This document shows, piece by piece, positions 8,826 through 17,471 of a DNA stretch of 64,000 bases. Position 1 is the first letter of the stretch. Each line of letters starts with the position of its first letter. The notes beneath the pieces were generated by a model. The model had not been told where the DNA came from, did not search any database, and saw nothing but the letters and a program-made list of their open reading frames with translations. The translations under genes and the position numbers were made by a program. Source of the stretch: Acidimicrobiaceae bacterium (GTDB taxonomy: Bacteria; Actinomycetota; Acidimicrobiia; Acidimicrobiales; RAAP-2); the NCBI GenBank assembly GCA_003170315.1, contig PNAH01000026.1, positions 63,909-127,908 of the forward strand, in the 5' to 3' direction.

Positions 8826-9980
8826 TTAAACCACGGCCCTAAGAATGCTTGCGTACGAAGCGGACACGGCGGCGGCCGTAAGTTCCGTGTGTTCGCTCAG
8901 AAACGCAGAGACGCGATCGGAGCGCCGCGAATCGTCGTTCAACCAATATTCGGCGGCGTCAGCGAGAGCTTGAGCATCGAACGCCGGAACGAGCGAGCCA
9001 GTGGCCGGGCCGACCAGATCCGAAGACTCATTATCAGAGTGGTGAGCGCACACTACGGGAGTACCGAGAGCCAGCGATTCAGCCACCACCAGCCCAAATC
9101 CCTCTCGGACCGATGGTGCCAGTAGCACTTGGCTGCCTCGTATCAACGACCAAAGATCCTGTTGAGACTCAATCGCTTGGTAAAAAGTGACGCGGGCGCT
9201 GAGGCCTGATTCCGCGACCTGAGTCCTCAGGCGAGATTCCTCCGGTCCAACGCCGACGACACCTAGATGAACATCGTGGCCTCGTGCCGCGAGAATCTCC
9301 GTAGCTTCAATCGCCAATTTGGCTTGCTTGTGTTCAACGAGACGCCCAACGAAGAGAAGTTCAGGTGCTGATGCATCAGCGACGACGGCGTGGAGTTGTT
9401 CCAGGTCAAGGGCGTTGGGGACTACGTCGACGTGATCGCGCTTTGCGCCCAGCGCCACCAATTTGTCGGCAGTGCCAGCAGAGACCGCCACGATTCTGTC
9501 AGGCAATCGGATACAAACTCGCTCGAGGAGGGCCGCGGCGACGCCAATGCGCCCAATGTATTGACGCCAGGCGTCTTCGCCCCAGACTTCGTGCCACGTG
9601 ATCACGAGCGGAACGCGCTTTATCCAGGCGACGACGCGCAGGGGCAGCAGTTGGAGGTAGGGCATGTGATCCGCTTCGATCACGTCGAACTTGCGTGTCA
9701 GTAGACGTAGGGTAGAAACGGCAAAGAGTAAAGCCTGTGCAATGGACCGTTTTGCTCCTCGGTACATCGGCACGCGTGGACAGATGGCGCGGTACGTCAA
9801 TGACCCAAATGGAGACACGAGGACTTCAGGCGTTTCATCCCACCACTTCATCGAGTAGGCGACGACGTCCATCTCCTGTTCGGGTAGACCATTGAGAAGG
9901 TGGAGATATCGGATCTCCTTACCTCCCTTATGCCACGGATAAAGCGCGTCGCTCACAACTGCGACCCTCAAACGTTTCAC
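8826..9980 (-). CDS. Family 4 glycosyltransferase
   Basis: A 384-residue GT-B glycosyltransferase. The N-terminal domain has the glycine loop YPWHKGGKEIRY of GT4 enzymes, followed by FDVIEADHMPYLQLLPLR and the VITWHEVWGE segment. The C-terminal donor domain has LLFVGRLVEHKQAKLAIEA and an intact EX7E motif in REGFGLVVAESLALGTPVV. It starts 74 bases after the dolichol-phosphate-mannose-synthase-like GT2 gene on the same strand. A decayed partial copy of this gene lies at 32974-33201, next to a copy of the same GT2, so the pair was duplicated together. Donor sugar cannot be assigned; a retaining transfer mechanism follows from the family. Confidence 0.92.
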   Translation of the reverse strand: MKRLRVAVVSDALYPWHKGGKEIRYLHLLNGLPEQEMDVVAYSMKWWDETPEVLVSPFGSLTYRAICPRVPMYRGAKRSIAQALLFAVSTLRLLTRKFDVIEADHMPYLQLLPLRVVAWIKRVPLVITWHEVWGEDAWRQYIGRIGVAAALLERVCIRLPDRIVAVSAGTADKLVALGAKRDHVDVVPNALDLEQLHAVVADASAPELLFVGRLVEHKQAKLAIEATEILAARGHDVHLGVVGVGPEESRLRTQVAESGLSARVTFYQAIESQQDLWSLIRGSQVLLAPSVREGFGLVVAESLALGTPVVCAHHSDNESSDLVGPATGSLVPAFDAQALADAAEYWLNDDSRRSDRVSAFLSEHTELTAAAVSASYASILRAVV

Positions 9981-10054
9981 CGACTCAGGTTACTGGCAAC
10001 CCATGTTTCGGCAGGTTGCAGTCGTGCAATGTCTCGTTCGTGCTGTCGACGATC

Positions 10055-10849
10055 TCAACCTGGAGATATCGAAACCTGGGGTGCGAGATTCTTGTCTCGT
10101 TTTCCATACGAGGTAACGGGGCGAGCGCGGACTTTGGCGAGCACGTAGACGCATCGGAGCGCGTCGGTCAAACGTATCTTCTTTCCCTCTTCCTTGCTTC
10201 GCCCGACGTAACTGATGGGAACCTGGAACGGGCGAAATCCCGCGCGGAGTACTTCGGCGCTAATTTCGCTGTCCAAGCCGAATCCGCGCTCGCTGAGGTC
10301 AAAACTCTTCAGCAGTGGCATCGGCACAAGCTTTAGACACGTGTGCAGATCCGAAATCGCTGAACCAAAGAGAAGGTTGGCAAGGAGCGTCATTGCCTTG
10401 TTGCCGATGGCATGCCAGAGGGACGGGTGCACGGTTCCGAACCCGGACATCCTGTTTCCGTAGACGACTTCGGCACGTCCCGTCAGGATCGGCGTTACGA
10501 GGCGGGGAATATCGGCCGTGTCGTACTCATGGTCAGCGTCAAAGATGAGTACGTGAGAGCCTTTGGCCGTTGCGATGCCGGTACGCACGGCTGCACCTTT
10601 ACCGAGATTCGCGGCGTTGTGAATGAGGACGAGCCGAGAATCGTCAAAAGCATCGAGGAGCGCCTTGGTACCATCAGTTGACCCATCGTTGATCACGATT
10701 ATTTCGAGCTCTTTGCCGGGTACATCCAATGAAAGTAGGGCGTCAAGCACATTTAGTATTGAGGATCGCTCGTTGTAGGACGGGACGATAATAGAGAGTC
10801 GAAACGGCGCTAACTCGTCCGATGAGGCGGAATACATACCGTCTCTCAT
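10055..10849 (-). CDS. Dolichol-phosphate mannosyltransferase-like family 2 glycosyltransferase (copy A)
   Basis: A 264-residue GT2 protein of the polyprenyl-phosphate sugar synthase group. It has FRLSIIVPSYNERSSI, the NDGSTDGT nucleotide-binding loop, the metal motif FDADHEYD and the conserved YGNRMSGFG segment; no C-terminal membrane helices are evident. Such enzymes transfer a sugar from a nucleotide donor to polyprenyl phosphate on the cytosolic face. The frame is open to 11302, but homology begins only at 10849. A paralogue of identical length (31920-32714) aligns without gaps over the whole chain, about four-fifths identical by eye. Both copies have an in-frame ATG four codons in (10837 here), an equally possible start. 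First gene of the minus-strand run ending at 6479. Confidence 0.92.
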   Translation of the reverse strand: MRDGMYSASSDELAPFRLSIIVPSYNERSSILNVLDALLSLDVPGKELEIIVINDGSTDGTKALLDAFDDSRLVLIHNAANLGKGAAVRTGIATAKGSHVLIFDADHEYDTADIPRLVTPILTGRAEVVYGNRMSGFGTVHPSLWHAIGNKAMTLLANLLFGSAISDLHTCLKLVPMPLLKSFDLSERGFGLDSEISAEVLRAGFRPFQVPISYVGRSKEEGKKIRLTDALRCVYVLAKVRARPVTSYGKRDKNLAPQVSISPG

Positions 10850-11133
10850 ATCGAGACCCCAAGGGAAGTTTTCAAAGCCGCATCCTCCGAACTCGCCCTT
10901 GCGCCTGAGACTATTCCAGAATCTTGCAGATTTGTCAAGTGGTTGTGATTTCCTTGGGATTTCATTGACGTTTGCGTATTGGTGGCGGGAGGGCTTCTTG
11001 GGAGTCTGTTGTAAATATCTCGGTACAGCACGTTCGCCGTCAGAGCGTGTTGGCGGTAACTGCACGGGAAGACCTGGTCGGTAGGGTAAATTCACGACAA
11101 GTTCACGATCCATGAAGAGTAAATGAGGCATGT

Positions 11134-12207
11134 GTGACCACAGAATCCTTGAACTCTGGAACAGCGGAGCTACAGTCCAGAACTGGCAAAGGTGTCCTTC
11201 ACGTCGTGGTAGGTCACGGTCTTCGAACTTATTTCTTGAATGCGGTGCGTTCCGTTCGATCGGTTGCACCGGACGACCAGATTTTGGTCGTCGACAACGC
11301 AAGTCCAGATCGCCAACTACGTGTGGAACTGTCTAATGTCGCTGCGGACGATCCCAAGATGAGGCTGCTGCTTAGGGATTCGAACGATCTTGCCAATGGC
11401 AAAGTTGGCGGATTGTACGATGCCTATAGCGACGCGTTTGAACTTGCCCTGCGAGAACAATTTGACTATGTGCACATCGTTCAAGGAGATATGCAAGTTC
11501 TCTGGTGGGATGACGAAGTCCTTTCGCGGGCCACAGAACTCTTCGCAGCAAATCCTCGCTGTGTGAATATCTTTATGTGCCTACTTTCGATGGATCGGGC
11601 GGTCGACGAGGAATTCCGCGAGCCTAGGACGGACCAGCCACCGAAGCTTCGCAACTTCGGTCTGACCGACACGGGTCTCTACGACCTTCATCGATGGGAG
11701 CAGTACGATATCTCTTTCGACGATGACGAGCTAGTGCACGCTAAGAGATACCTGTCCGAAGGCTTTAGTGTAATTTGCCATCCCTGGCCAACCGACGCCC
11801 AGATTCCTTGGCCAGCGGTCGTTCGTAGCGGTGTTCAGTTGGGGCGGGAGGTGAACTTGGTGAAGCCATTCTTGCTGAAGCCAATGTCTTCGGCCGAGAT
11901 CGTACAGTTGAAGGCGCGTAACTGGACGTGGCTCGAAGACGTCTGCGTCCCTTGGGGCTGGTCGTGTATGACGCCAATGTGGACGACGCACTTAAATCCT
12001 GACTATCTTGCAAACCGACGCCACGAAGCCTCGAGACGCGGATTTATAAAGAGCCTTCCGAAATGGGAGCGGCGCGGCTTGGAAGACAATTCGTGGCGTT
12101 CGGCACTACGCAGTCAACACCGGCCATCCTTGTGGAAATTGCTCGTGGTAGTACCGGTGCGCGAAATGTCGTCGAGGCTAAGAAGAAGATTGCGAAGAGC
12201 GATCTGA
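11134..12207 (+). CDS. Glycosyltransferase-like protein, family 2-type N-terminus
   Basis: A 357-residue protein whose first 140 residues look like a GT-A domain: LHVVVGHGLRTYFLNAVRS, then DQILVVDNASPD, and an acidic VQGDMQVLWWDD segment in the place of the DXD motif. The rest, rich in Trp and with many acidic/aromatic clusters (for example WTWLEDVCVPWGW), is not a family I recognise. No membrane segments or signal peptide. The GTG at 11134 has GAGG five bases upstream. It is divergent from the GT2 at 10849 and lies 75 bases before the GT14-like gene on the same strand. A glycosyltransferase role is likely but less sure than for neighbours. Confidence 0.7.
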   Translation: MTTESLNSGTAELQSRTGKGVLHVVVGHGLRTYFLNAVRSVRSVAPDDQILVVDNASPDRQLRVELSNVAADDPKMRLLLRDSNDLANGKVGGLYDAYSDAFELALREQFDYVHIVQGDMQVLWWDDEVLSRATELFAANPRCVNIFMCLLSMDRAVDEEFREPRTDQPPKLRNFGLTDTGLYDLHRWEQYDISFDDDELVHAKRYLSEGFSVICHPWPTDAQIPWPAVVRSGVQLGREVNLVKPFLLKPMSSAEIVQLKARNWTWLEDVCVPWGWSCMTPMWTTHLNPDYLANRRHEASRRGFIKSLPKWERRGLEDNSWRSALRSQHRPSLWKLLVVVPVREMSSRLRRRLRRAI

Positions 12208-12282
12208 ATGCACGCAATAGCATGCTTGACTAACGGCGCCACGGGCAATTGCACATCCCGACTTGAAGGCTAGGAGGCGAAG

Positions 12283-13137
12283 GTGAATGATGGGAATCAC
12301 TCGTTTCTGATCCTCGCGCACGAGGACGCAGCAATGCTCCATCGACTTGTGAGGCGAATTGCACCTCTGGGTCCCGTTTACGTTCATGTTGATGCAAAGA
12401 CCGACATAACTGAGTGGCAACGTGAAGACCTTCCCTGCGTCTTTCTTTCGCGTCGAGTTCCCGTGTATTGGGGAGACTGGTCAATGGTCGAGGCCACAAC
12501 GTGCTTGCTTGAGAGTGCGCTCGCTGATAGCTCCAATGGTCGTTTCACTCTTCTCTCTGGTGCTCACTACCCGATACTTTCGAATCAGGAGATTGCGCAG
12601 AAGGCGGGCGAACTCGGAATCCTTATCGGATCAAGAAGTGCACCAAATATGCCAGACGGCACCCGACCTGAATCTGAATATCTTCGCCGGTTCTATAGGA
12701 CGAGAAAGCCAAACGGCCAATGGTCCTGGTTGAAGAATGGATTGATGAACCGGATTATCTACTTTCGCCGGCCACTCGACTGGAGATCGGTCGCTCCCGC
12801 TGCGGGAATGCGTGCTGGCGAGCAATACTGGTCTTTTGATCGCGAATTCGCAGAGTATTGCGTCTCGCAAATCCGAACGTCACCACCCCTAATCGATTAC
12901 TTCAAGCAAATCGTCTGCAGCGACGAGAAAGTCTTTGCGACCCTCTACGGAGAGTATGGGCGAGAGATCTCACTCGAAGGTACGACATATTCGAAGTGGG
13001 CCGCCGGGATTAACCCAAACCCAATTGCGATTTCTCGCGATGACATAAAAATGGCCTTAGCCAAGAATCAGTTTTGGTTCGCAAGGAAGTTCAGATCGAG
13101 CGACTCGACGATTCTCGACTGGCTCGACCAGCTCTGA
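12283..13137 (+). CDS. Family 14-like glycosyltransferase (core-2/I-branching type)
   Basis: A 284-residue protein matching the bacterial branch of the 'Branch' (PF02485, GT14) family. Family hallmarks are FLILAHEDA at the start, VYVHVDAKTD, PVYWGDWSMVEATTCLLESAL and RFTLLSGAHYPILSNQEI. GT14 enzymes typically add N-acetylglucosamine or xylose as a branch, inverting, metal-independent. The GTG at 12283 is supported by AGGAGG at 12272-12277. It follows the GT-like gene by 75 bases, probably in one transcript. The donor in this organism is unknown. Its presence suggests that the glycan made here is branched. Confidence 0.88.
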   Translation: MNDGNHSFLILAHEDAAMLHRLVRRIAPLGPVYVHVDAKTDITEWQREDLPCVFLSRRVPVYWGDWSMVEATTCLLESALADSSNGRFTLLSGAHYPILSNQEIAQKAGELGILIGSRSAPNMPDGTRPESEYLRRFYRTRKPNGQWSWLKNGLMNRIIYFRRPLDWRSVAPAAGMRAGEQYWSFDREFAEYCVSQIRTSPPLIDYFKQIVCSDEKVFATLYGEYGREISLEGTTYSKWAAGINPNPIAISRDDIKMALAKNQFWFARKFRSSDSTILDWLDQL

Positions 13138-13275
13138 TCGAAGTCGAGCTCGTAGGGTATTTGGTCACGTGGGTGGAGAGGCGTGGCGCAGCGCCTGTCG
13201 TGCGCGGTGCGCGCTGTGTCCAATGACCCGGGCGTAGAGCCAGCCGTCGAGGGTTGTCACGGGAAGTACTTCAGG

Positions 13276-14292
13276 TCAGAGATCCTTGACCGGACGCGTT
13301 CGTGGTGCGAAAAGTTTTCCGAGACCCCACGTGCGACCGGCGAGATATGAAGCGACAAGGGGAAGACTCGCGATGGCGCTTGCTGCCCACCGTAGAGGAT
13401 TTGGGCGAATGCGAAATCTTGAAAGTGTGTAGCCGAGGCTCATCAGGATCGTTACTCCTAACACGCTTAGAGTGCCAAGAGGCCACGACCACCATCCGAC
13501 GATGCTGGCGATCAGTGACAGCAGACACCAAAGAAACCAGATACCCCATGACATATCCGGAATTCGAATTATGCGAAATTCGAAGGGGTGCGCAGCAGCG
13601 TCGACGCCTGTTTCCCACATGTACTTGATTGTCGCTCCGTACTTCTTCGTCTCTCGGTGTTCAACACTGAGATCGTCCAACACTTTTAATTTGTAGCCGC
13701 TTCGCATCAATCGCTGTGACAGGCGAAAATCTTCCCCCAACGTGAACTGAGCTTCAAATGGCTCAAGGCGGAGCACATCCGCATCGAAAATGACGTTGTT
13801 GCCGGTGATACCTGAGAAGCCGACTCGGAAACGAATGGCGGCGCCAAAGATGCGCCAAATGACCGCCGCGTCGCCGTCGGGAAGAGCTACTGCTGAGACC
13901 GCGCTGTGCTCGTTGAGAGCCTCTGTACATCGCTGCAGCCAATCCCGTGGGACGATGATGTCGGCATCAACGAAGGCGATGTGAGATGCCGTGGTTGAGT
14001 CCTGACCAGTTCGTCTCGCCGCTCCACGGCCGAGATTGACATCGTGACGAATGAGGCTCAGCCGGGGGTCAGACGCTCGAATCTTGTCAACAACTCCCGA
14101 TGTATTGTCCGTGGAACCGTCGTCGATGACCACGACTCCGTACTTCTGATTCGTAACCTGATTGAGAAGGGCGTACACGCAGTCGCCGATTCTTTCGGTT
14201 TCGTTGAATGCGACAACCACGATGACGACGTCCAGCGAGTTGTCGCTCGGTTTTGTCAATGCTACTTGCCCCCTTACTCGAATATTCACCAC
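13276..14292 (-). CDS. Family 2 glycosyltransferase with C-terminal transmembrane helices
   Basis: A 338-residue GT2 enzyme. The N-terminal catalytic domain has LDVVIVVVAFNE, VVVIDDGSTDNTSG, the metal-binding FVDADIIVP and the catalytic LGEDFRLSQRLM segment. Two to three hydrophobic helices follow (from about residue 245, WFLWCLLSLIASIVGWW onward), so it sits on the inner face of the membrane. Starts with two consecutive valine-type GTG codons, either of which may initiate. It converges with the GT14-like gene and is divergent from the GT2 at 14838 across a 545-base gap. Acceptor unknown. Confidence 0.9.
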   Translation of the reverse strand: MVNIRVRGQVALTKPSDNSLDVVIVVVAFNETERIGDCVYALLNQVTNQKYGVVVIDDGSTDNTSGVVDKIRASDPRLSLIRHDVNLGRGAARRTGQDSTTASHIAFVDADIIVPRDWLQRCTEALNEHSAVSAVALPDGDAAVIWRIFGAAIRFRVGFSGITGNNVIFDADVLRLEPFEAQFTLGEDFRLSQRLMRSGYKLKVLDDLSVEHRETKKYGATIKYMWETGVDAAAHPFEFRIIRIPDMSWGIWFLWCLLSLIASIVGWWSWPLGTLSVLGVTILMSLGYTLSRFRIRPNPLRWAASAIASLPLVASYLAGRTWGLGKLFAPRTRPVKDL

Positions 14293-14837
14293 GATTCACT
14301 CACTATTTATCCGCGACGGACTGGCATTACAATCTATTGGCATTCCAAAACTGACGCGACCCGATCATAATGACGTATCCTTTCGCGCCGGCGCGAATTC
14401 CGTGGTGATCCAATGGAGTTTTCATGAGACGCCACGATGTCGATCCGTGGAGAAGTGGCACCGTCGCGGAATCTGAACCTCTCAACTTGAATGAGAGACC
14501 ACCACAACGTTCGTTGTCTGCGGCGTCACCCGACCTGGTGCGTCGAACAACACCAGGGGTCTGCTGACGGTTTAGGTCTCATTGGCCTTTGGTCGCACCT
14601 CGCTCGCAGTAATTGGGCGTGTCGAGCATTTGCATAAGGCAACGTAAGAACCTGGGATTTACCATTCGGGGCCACTTCTTCAATCGAGCAACGACATACA
14701 TGTGTCTGATTGTGTCGACAGATGTCACTATCGTGTTGAGAAATGTCCATCAGAGTTCCTCCATCGAGACTCGAAGCGAGGTCCGAAGTCTGTGCTAGCA
14801 GCGTGAAGAAGACTCATGGTGTGGCGAGGGAGTCCTG
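14293..14837. other. 545-base gap between divergent glycosyltransferases, one small open frame
   Basis: No recognised gene. One 47-codon frame at 14424-14567 (+) starts with ATG five bases after GGAG and begins MRRHDVDPW; it matches no family I know and may be the head of a lost gene or chance. Promoters for the two divergent flanking genes must lie here, but I cannot place them with confidence. Confidence 0.5.
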
Positions 14838-15920
14838 GTGAGGTCGTCAGAGGACATCGCTGACCTTGGCGGAGTCATGTTCACTGTGGTGATTGGTACC
14901 TATAACGGCGCGCGAACCTTGGGTAGGGCGCTGGACGCGCTGGAAGCGCAAATCACCGAGTTTTCGTATGAAATTCTCGTTATCAACGACGCGTCAACAG
15001 ATTCGACGGCGGAGATTGCAAGCCGTCTGAGTATTCGACTGATCAATCTTGAACTGAACCAGGGACACGGTCATACGTTGAATGTAGGACTGGCGGAGGC
15101 GCGCGGGCAATATATGGCGATGATGGACGACGATTGCGTTCCTCATCAGCGATGGATTCAGCAACTTGGAATCGCGTGGAACAGCGTCGGACCGGACGTA
15201 ACAATGATCGGGGGTTTGGTGGAGCCCTTCGAGACGGACACGTTTAATCGGCGCTACGTAGCGTTTCGTCGCCCACTGAGACATCAAGAGGCACGGGTCA
15301 GCGAAGTTGCGGGATTCTGGACGCGATTGCGCTACCAATTTTCTCCACCCGATATACGGTCGGAACCACGTCCGGTCTACTTTACGGTTGGGGCCAACAT
15401 GTCCGTGCGTGTGCAGTCCGCGCGGGAGGTCGGAGGGTTTTCCGAAATTCCTGGATCTGGCGAGGAAGAGTCATTGGCCCGACCGTTGCGATCGAGATTC
15501 GGACCTCTCACGGTACAACTCTTTCCCAGTATCGTGATGCATCATAATTTTCATCCCTTACTTCGAGATACGTTTCGACGATCGCGCAGTTACGGTCGCG
15601 CAAGCGGGAGAGAGTGGGTGAGGGATCGAGACCTCCCATCACTGGCCCCACTGCTTCCCTGTGCGACGTTCGTCGCTGCCCTCGTAGCTGTTGTGAGTCC
15701 GGTGTCGTCGCTGGCAGTACTCATTCTTTCACCGTATATTCTTTATCGTCGCTGGTTCACGTGGTTCAGGGCGAGCGGATCCAGTGAAGCAATTGTCTAT
15801 CCATACGTTCAGGCGGTTGAAGACCTTGCCAATAATGTGGGATTCGCTCAGGGTGCGTGGCGCGAGCTTCGAATGCGGCGCCGTCTAAGCAACCGGTCGT
15901 CGCGCGGCTCTCTGAGCTGA
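14838..15920 (+). CDS. Family 2 glycosyltransferase
   Basis: A 360-residue GT2 enzyme with FTVVIGTYNGARTLGRALD, LVINDASTDST, the acidic metal motif MMDDDCVP and a catalytic-site GSGEEESLAR segment. A hydrophobic hairpin lies near residue 270 (ATFVAALVAVVSPVSSLAVLILSPYIL), giving a membrane anchor. The GTG at 14838 has GGGAG upstream; an ATG at 14877, immediately before the family homology, is an alternative. The architecture matches enzymes that extend lipid-linked glycans at the inner membrane face. It converges with the GH26-like gene 146 bases later. Confidence 0.88.
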   Translation: MRSSEDIADLGGVMFTVVIGTYNGARTLGRALDALEAQITEFSYEILVINDASTDSTAEIASRLSIRLINLELNQGHGHTLNVGLAEARGQYMAMMDDDCVPHQRWIQQLGIAWNSVGPDVTMIGGLVEPFETDTFNRRYVAFRRPLRHQEARVSEVAGFWTRLRYQFSPPDIRSEPRPVYFTVGANMSVRVQSAREVGGFSEIPGSGEEESLARPLRSRFGPLTVQLFPSIVMHHNFHPLLRDTFRRSRSYGRASGREWVRDRDLPSLAPLLPCATFVAALVAVVSPVSSLAVLILSPYILYRRWFTWFRASGSSEAIVYPYVQAVEDLANNVGFAQGAWRELRMRRRLSNRSSRGSLS

Positions 15921-16066
15921 CCTAACAATGCCGCACGACGTAGATGCGGACGATGAACAGCGCAAGGGCTTGCTCACCCCATTGGCTCGGGTCAGTGGTG
16001 ATCGCCGCCAGATTGTCTTACCGACGAACGTTCCGGACAGGGCTCGCGAGATCCTTCAATACGATG

Positions 16067-17233
16067 TCACTGTTTCGTTCCGAACCACTCTCGAAATGCA
16101 GCGTCGGAAAGTGGAGTACCAGGTCCGAGTGCCATCGCCTTAGAGTTTGGCCCTCCCGCCCCATCGAAATAACTTTCGAAGGCGAAGTCTTTGTTAGTAA
16201 AAGTCGAGCCAATGCCGTTGATATACGCCGGATCGTCACTCGCCGGGATTGTCGATAGTCCCCACTCGGGGAGACTCATCGGTTTACCCCTTGCCGCTGC
16301 GAACGCCTCAAAGCGATTCAGTCCGGCTGGCTCACTCGCGAGCTGCGCGAACGTAAGTCGTGTGGTCGGAGTTTCGCAGCCGACGTCGTACAAATCGAGC
16401 CCGATAATATCGACAAACTGATTCCCGGGGTAGAAGTTCTGATAGGGATAATTTCCGGTACACGCATTGACGTTCCAATCAAAGAGAAAGTGCTCACCCG
16501 CGACGTGACGAAACGAAGTAACTTCCTTAGCAAAGCACTTCGCCCACAACTTCTGCTCTGTTTTCTTCGGCCCAATGAAATCAGACTCCCATACCCCGTT
16601 CATCTCTGGTCCAAGGCGAATCACCGTATTCTCTAAACCGGCTGAGACCAGATTTGCACCTAGTTGCCTCGCGTAGGAGTTGTATGCCCCGGTCGCGCAC
16701 GACTTCTCCCATTTCATAGGATTTTTTACATTCTCAAGTTTATTTGGAATTAGGTTCACCGCTACGACCAGTTGGCGAGATTGAGGTTGCTGAGCAACCC
16801 ACGAGGCAAAACCAACCTCCGTAGAGTCAACCCAGGGGTGTATCCATCCCGACCAAGTCTGTGCAACTGTATATACAGAAAGACAGGGCACGGTACTTCC
16901 CGTTACCGAATCGAAACTCGAAACCAAGGATTGTACGTAGGCGAGGCCGGATTTAGTTGAGTCCGGATTCAGCGTGACACATTGACTCCGAGATGGGCCT
17001 GCCGTAATCAATCCGTCCACCGGCGGTGAAGTTGTCGTAGTCGTTGAAGTCGTTGAAGACGACGCATTGGCACGGGCCGCAGAACTATCGGCGCGCGCGA
17101 CCAGATGTTGATTCGTCGTTGCCCCTCCGGAAGGAACAGAGACCATAAATGAAAGAACCGCCATTGCGGCGACGGCAGCCGAGATAATCGCAGAATGCGC
17201 ACCTCGCGTCTTAGCGGCGTTTTCTCTCTTCAT
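16067..17233 (-). CDS. Secreted GH26-like glycoside hydrolase (copy 1)
   Basis: A 388-residue predicted extracytoplasmic protein: basic start MKRENAAK, hydrophobic stretch AIISAAVAAMAVLSFMVSV (signal peptide or anchor), a Ser/Thr-rich linker (about 50-75), then a clan GH-A-type catalytic domain. The GH26-style acid/base is E210 in RLGPEMNG and the nucleophile is E323 in LPEWGL. Several paired cysteines suit an exported domain. The ATG at 17233 precedes the charged signal-peptide start; the frame is open to 17302. It is clearly paralogous to the protein at 27732-29063. Family members cleave beta-mannan or related beta-glycans; here it may trim the glycan made by the neighbouring transferases. 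Substrate inferred, not shown. Confidence 0.85.
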   Translation of the reverse strand: MKRENAAKTRGAHSAIISAAVAAMAVLSFMVSVPSGGATTNQHLVARADSSAARANASSSTTSTTTTTSPPVDGLITAGPSRSQCVTLNPDSTKSGLAYVQSLVSSFDSVTGSTVPCLSVYTVAQTWSGWIHPWVDSTEVGFASWVAQQPQSRQLVVAVNLIPNKLENVKNPMKWEKSCATGAYNSYARQLGANLVSAGLENTVIRLGPEMNGVWESDFIGPKKTEQKLWAKCFAKEVTSFRHVAGEHFLFDWNVNACTGNYPYQNFYPGNQFVDIIGLDLYDVGCETPTTRLTFAQLASEPAGLNRFEAFAAARGKPMSLPEWGLSTIPASDDPAYINGIGSTFTNKDFAFESYFDGAGGPNSKAMALGPGTPLSDAAFREWFGTKQ

Positions 17234-17471
17234 TCGGGGGTATCCCTTTACTCGTCTCATTCTCAACATTTCGGAGTCGGGCGTCGACGACCTCACGACC
17301 ATAACTTTCAGTCAATCAGCAATAACCGCAAGAAAAAGTAAGCCTACCAGTCAAATCTGGATCGGCACTCCGCAGCGGTTCAGCTTCACATCAAATTCCA
17401 TGAATACGCTGATCCCACGTCGAGGAATTCGCCATTGAATGAATCCGGCACCGCTCTAACTGCCACGCTCT

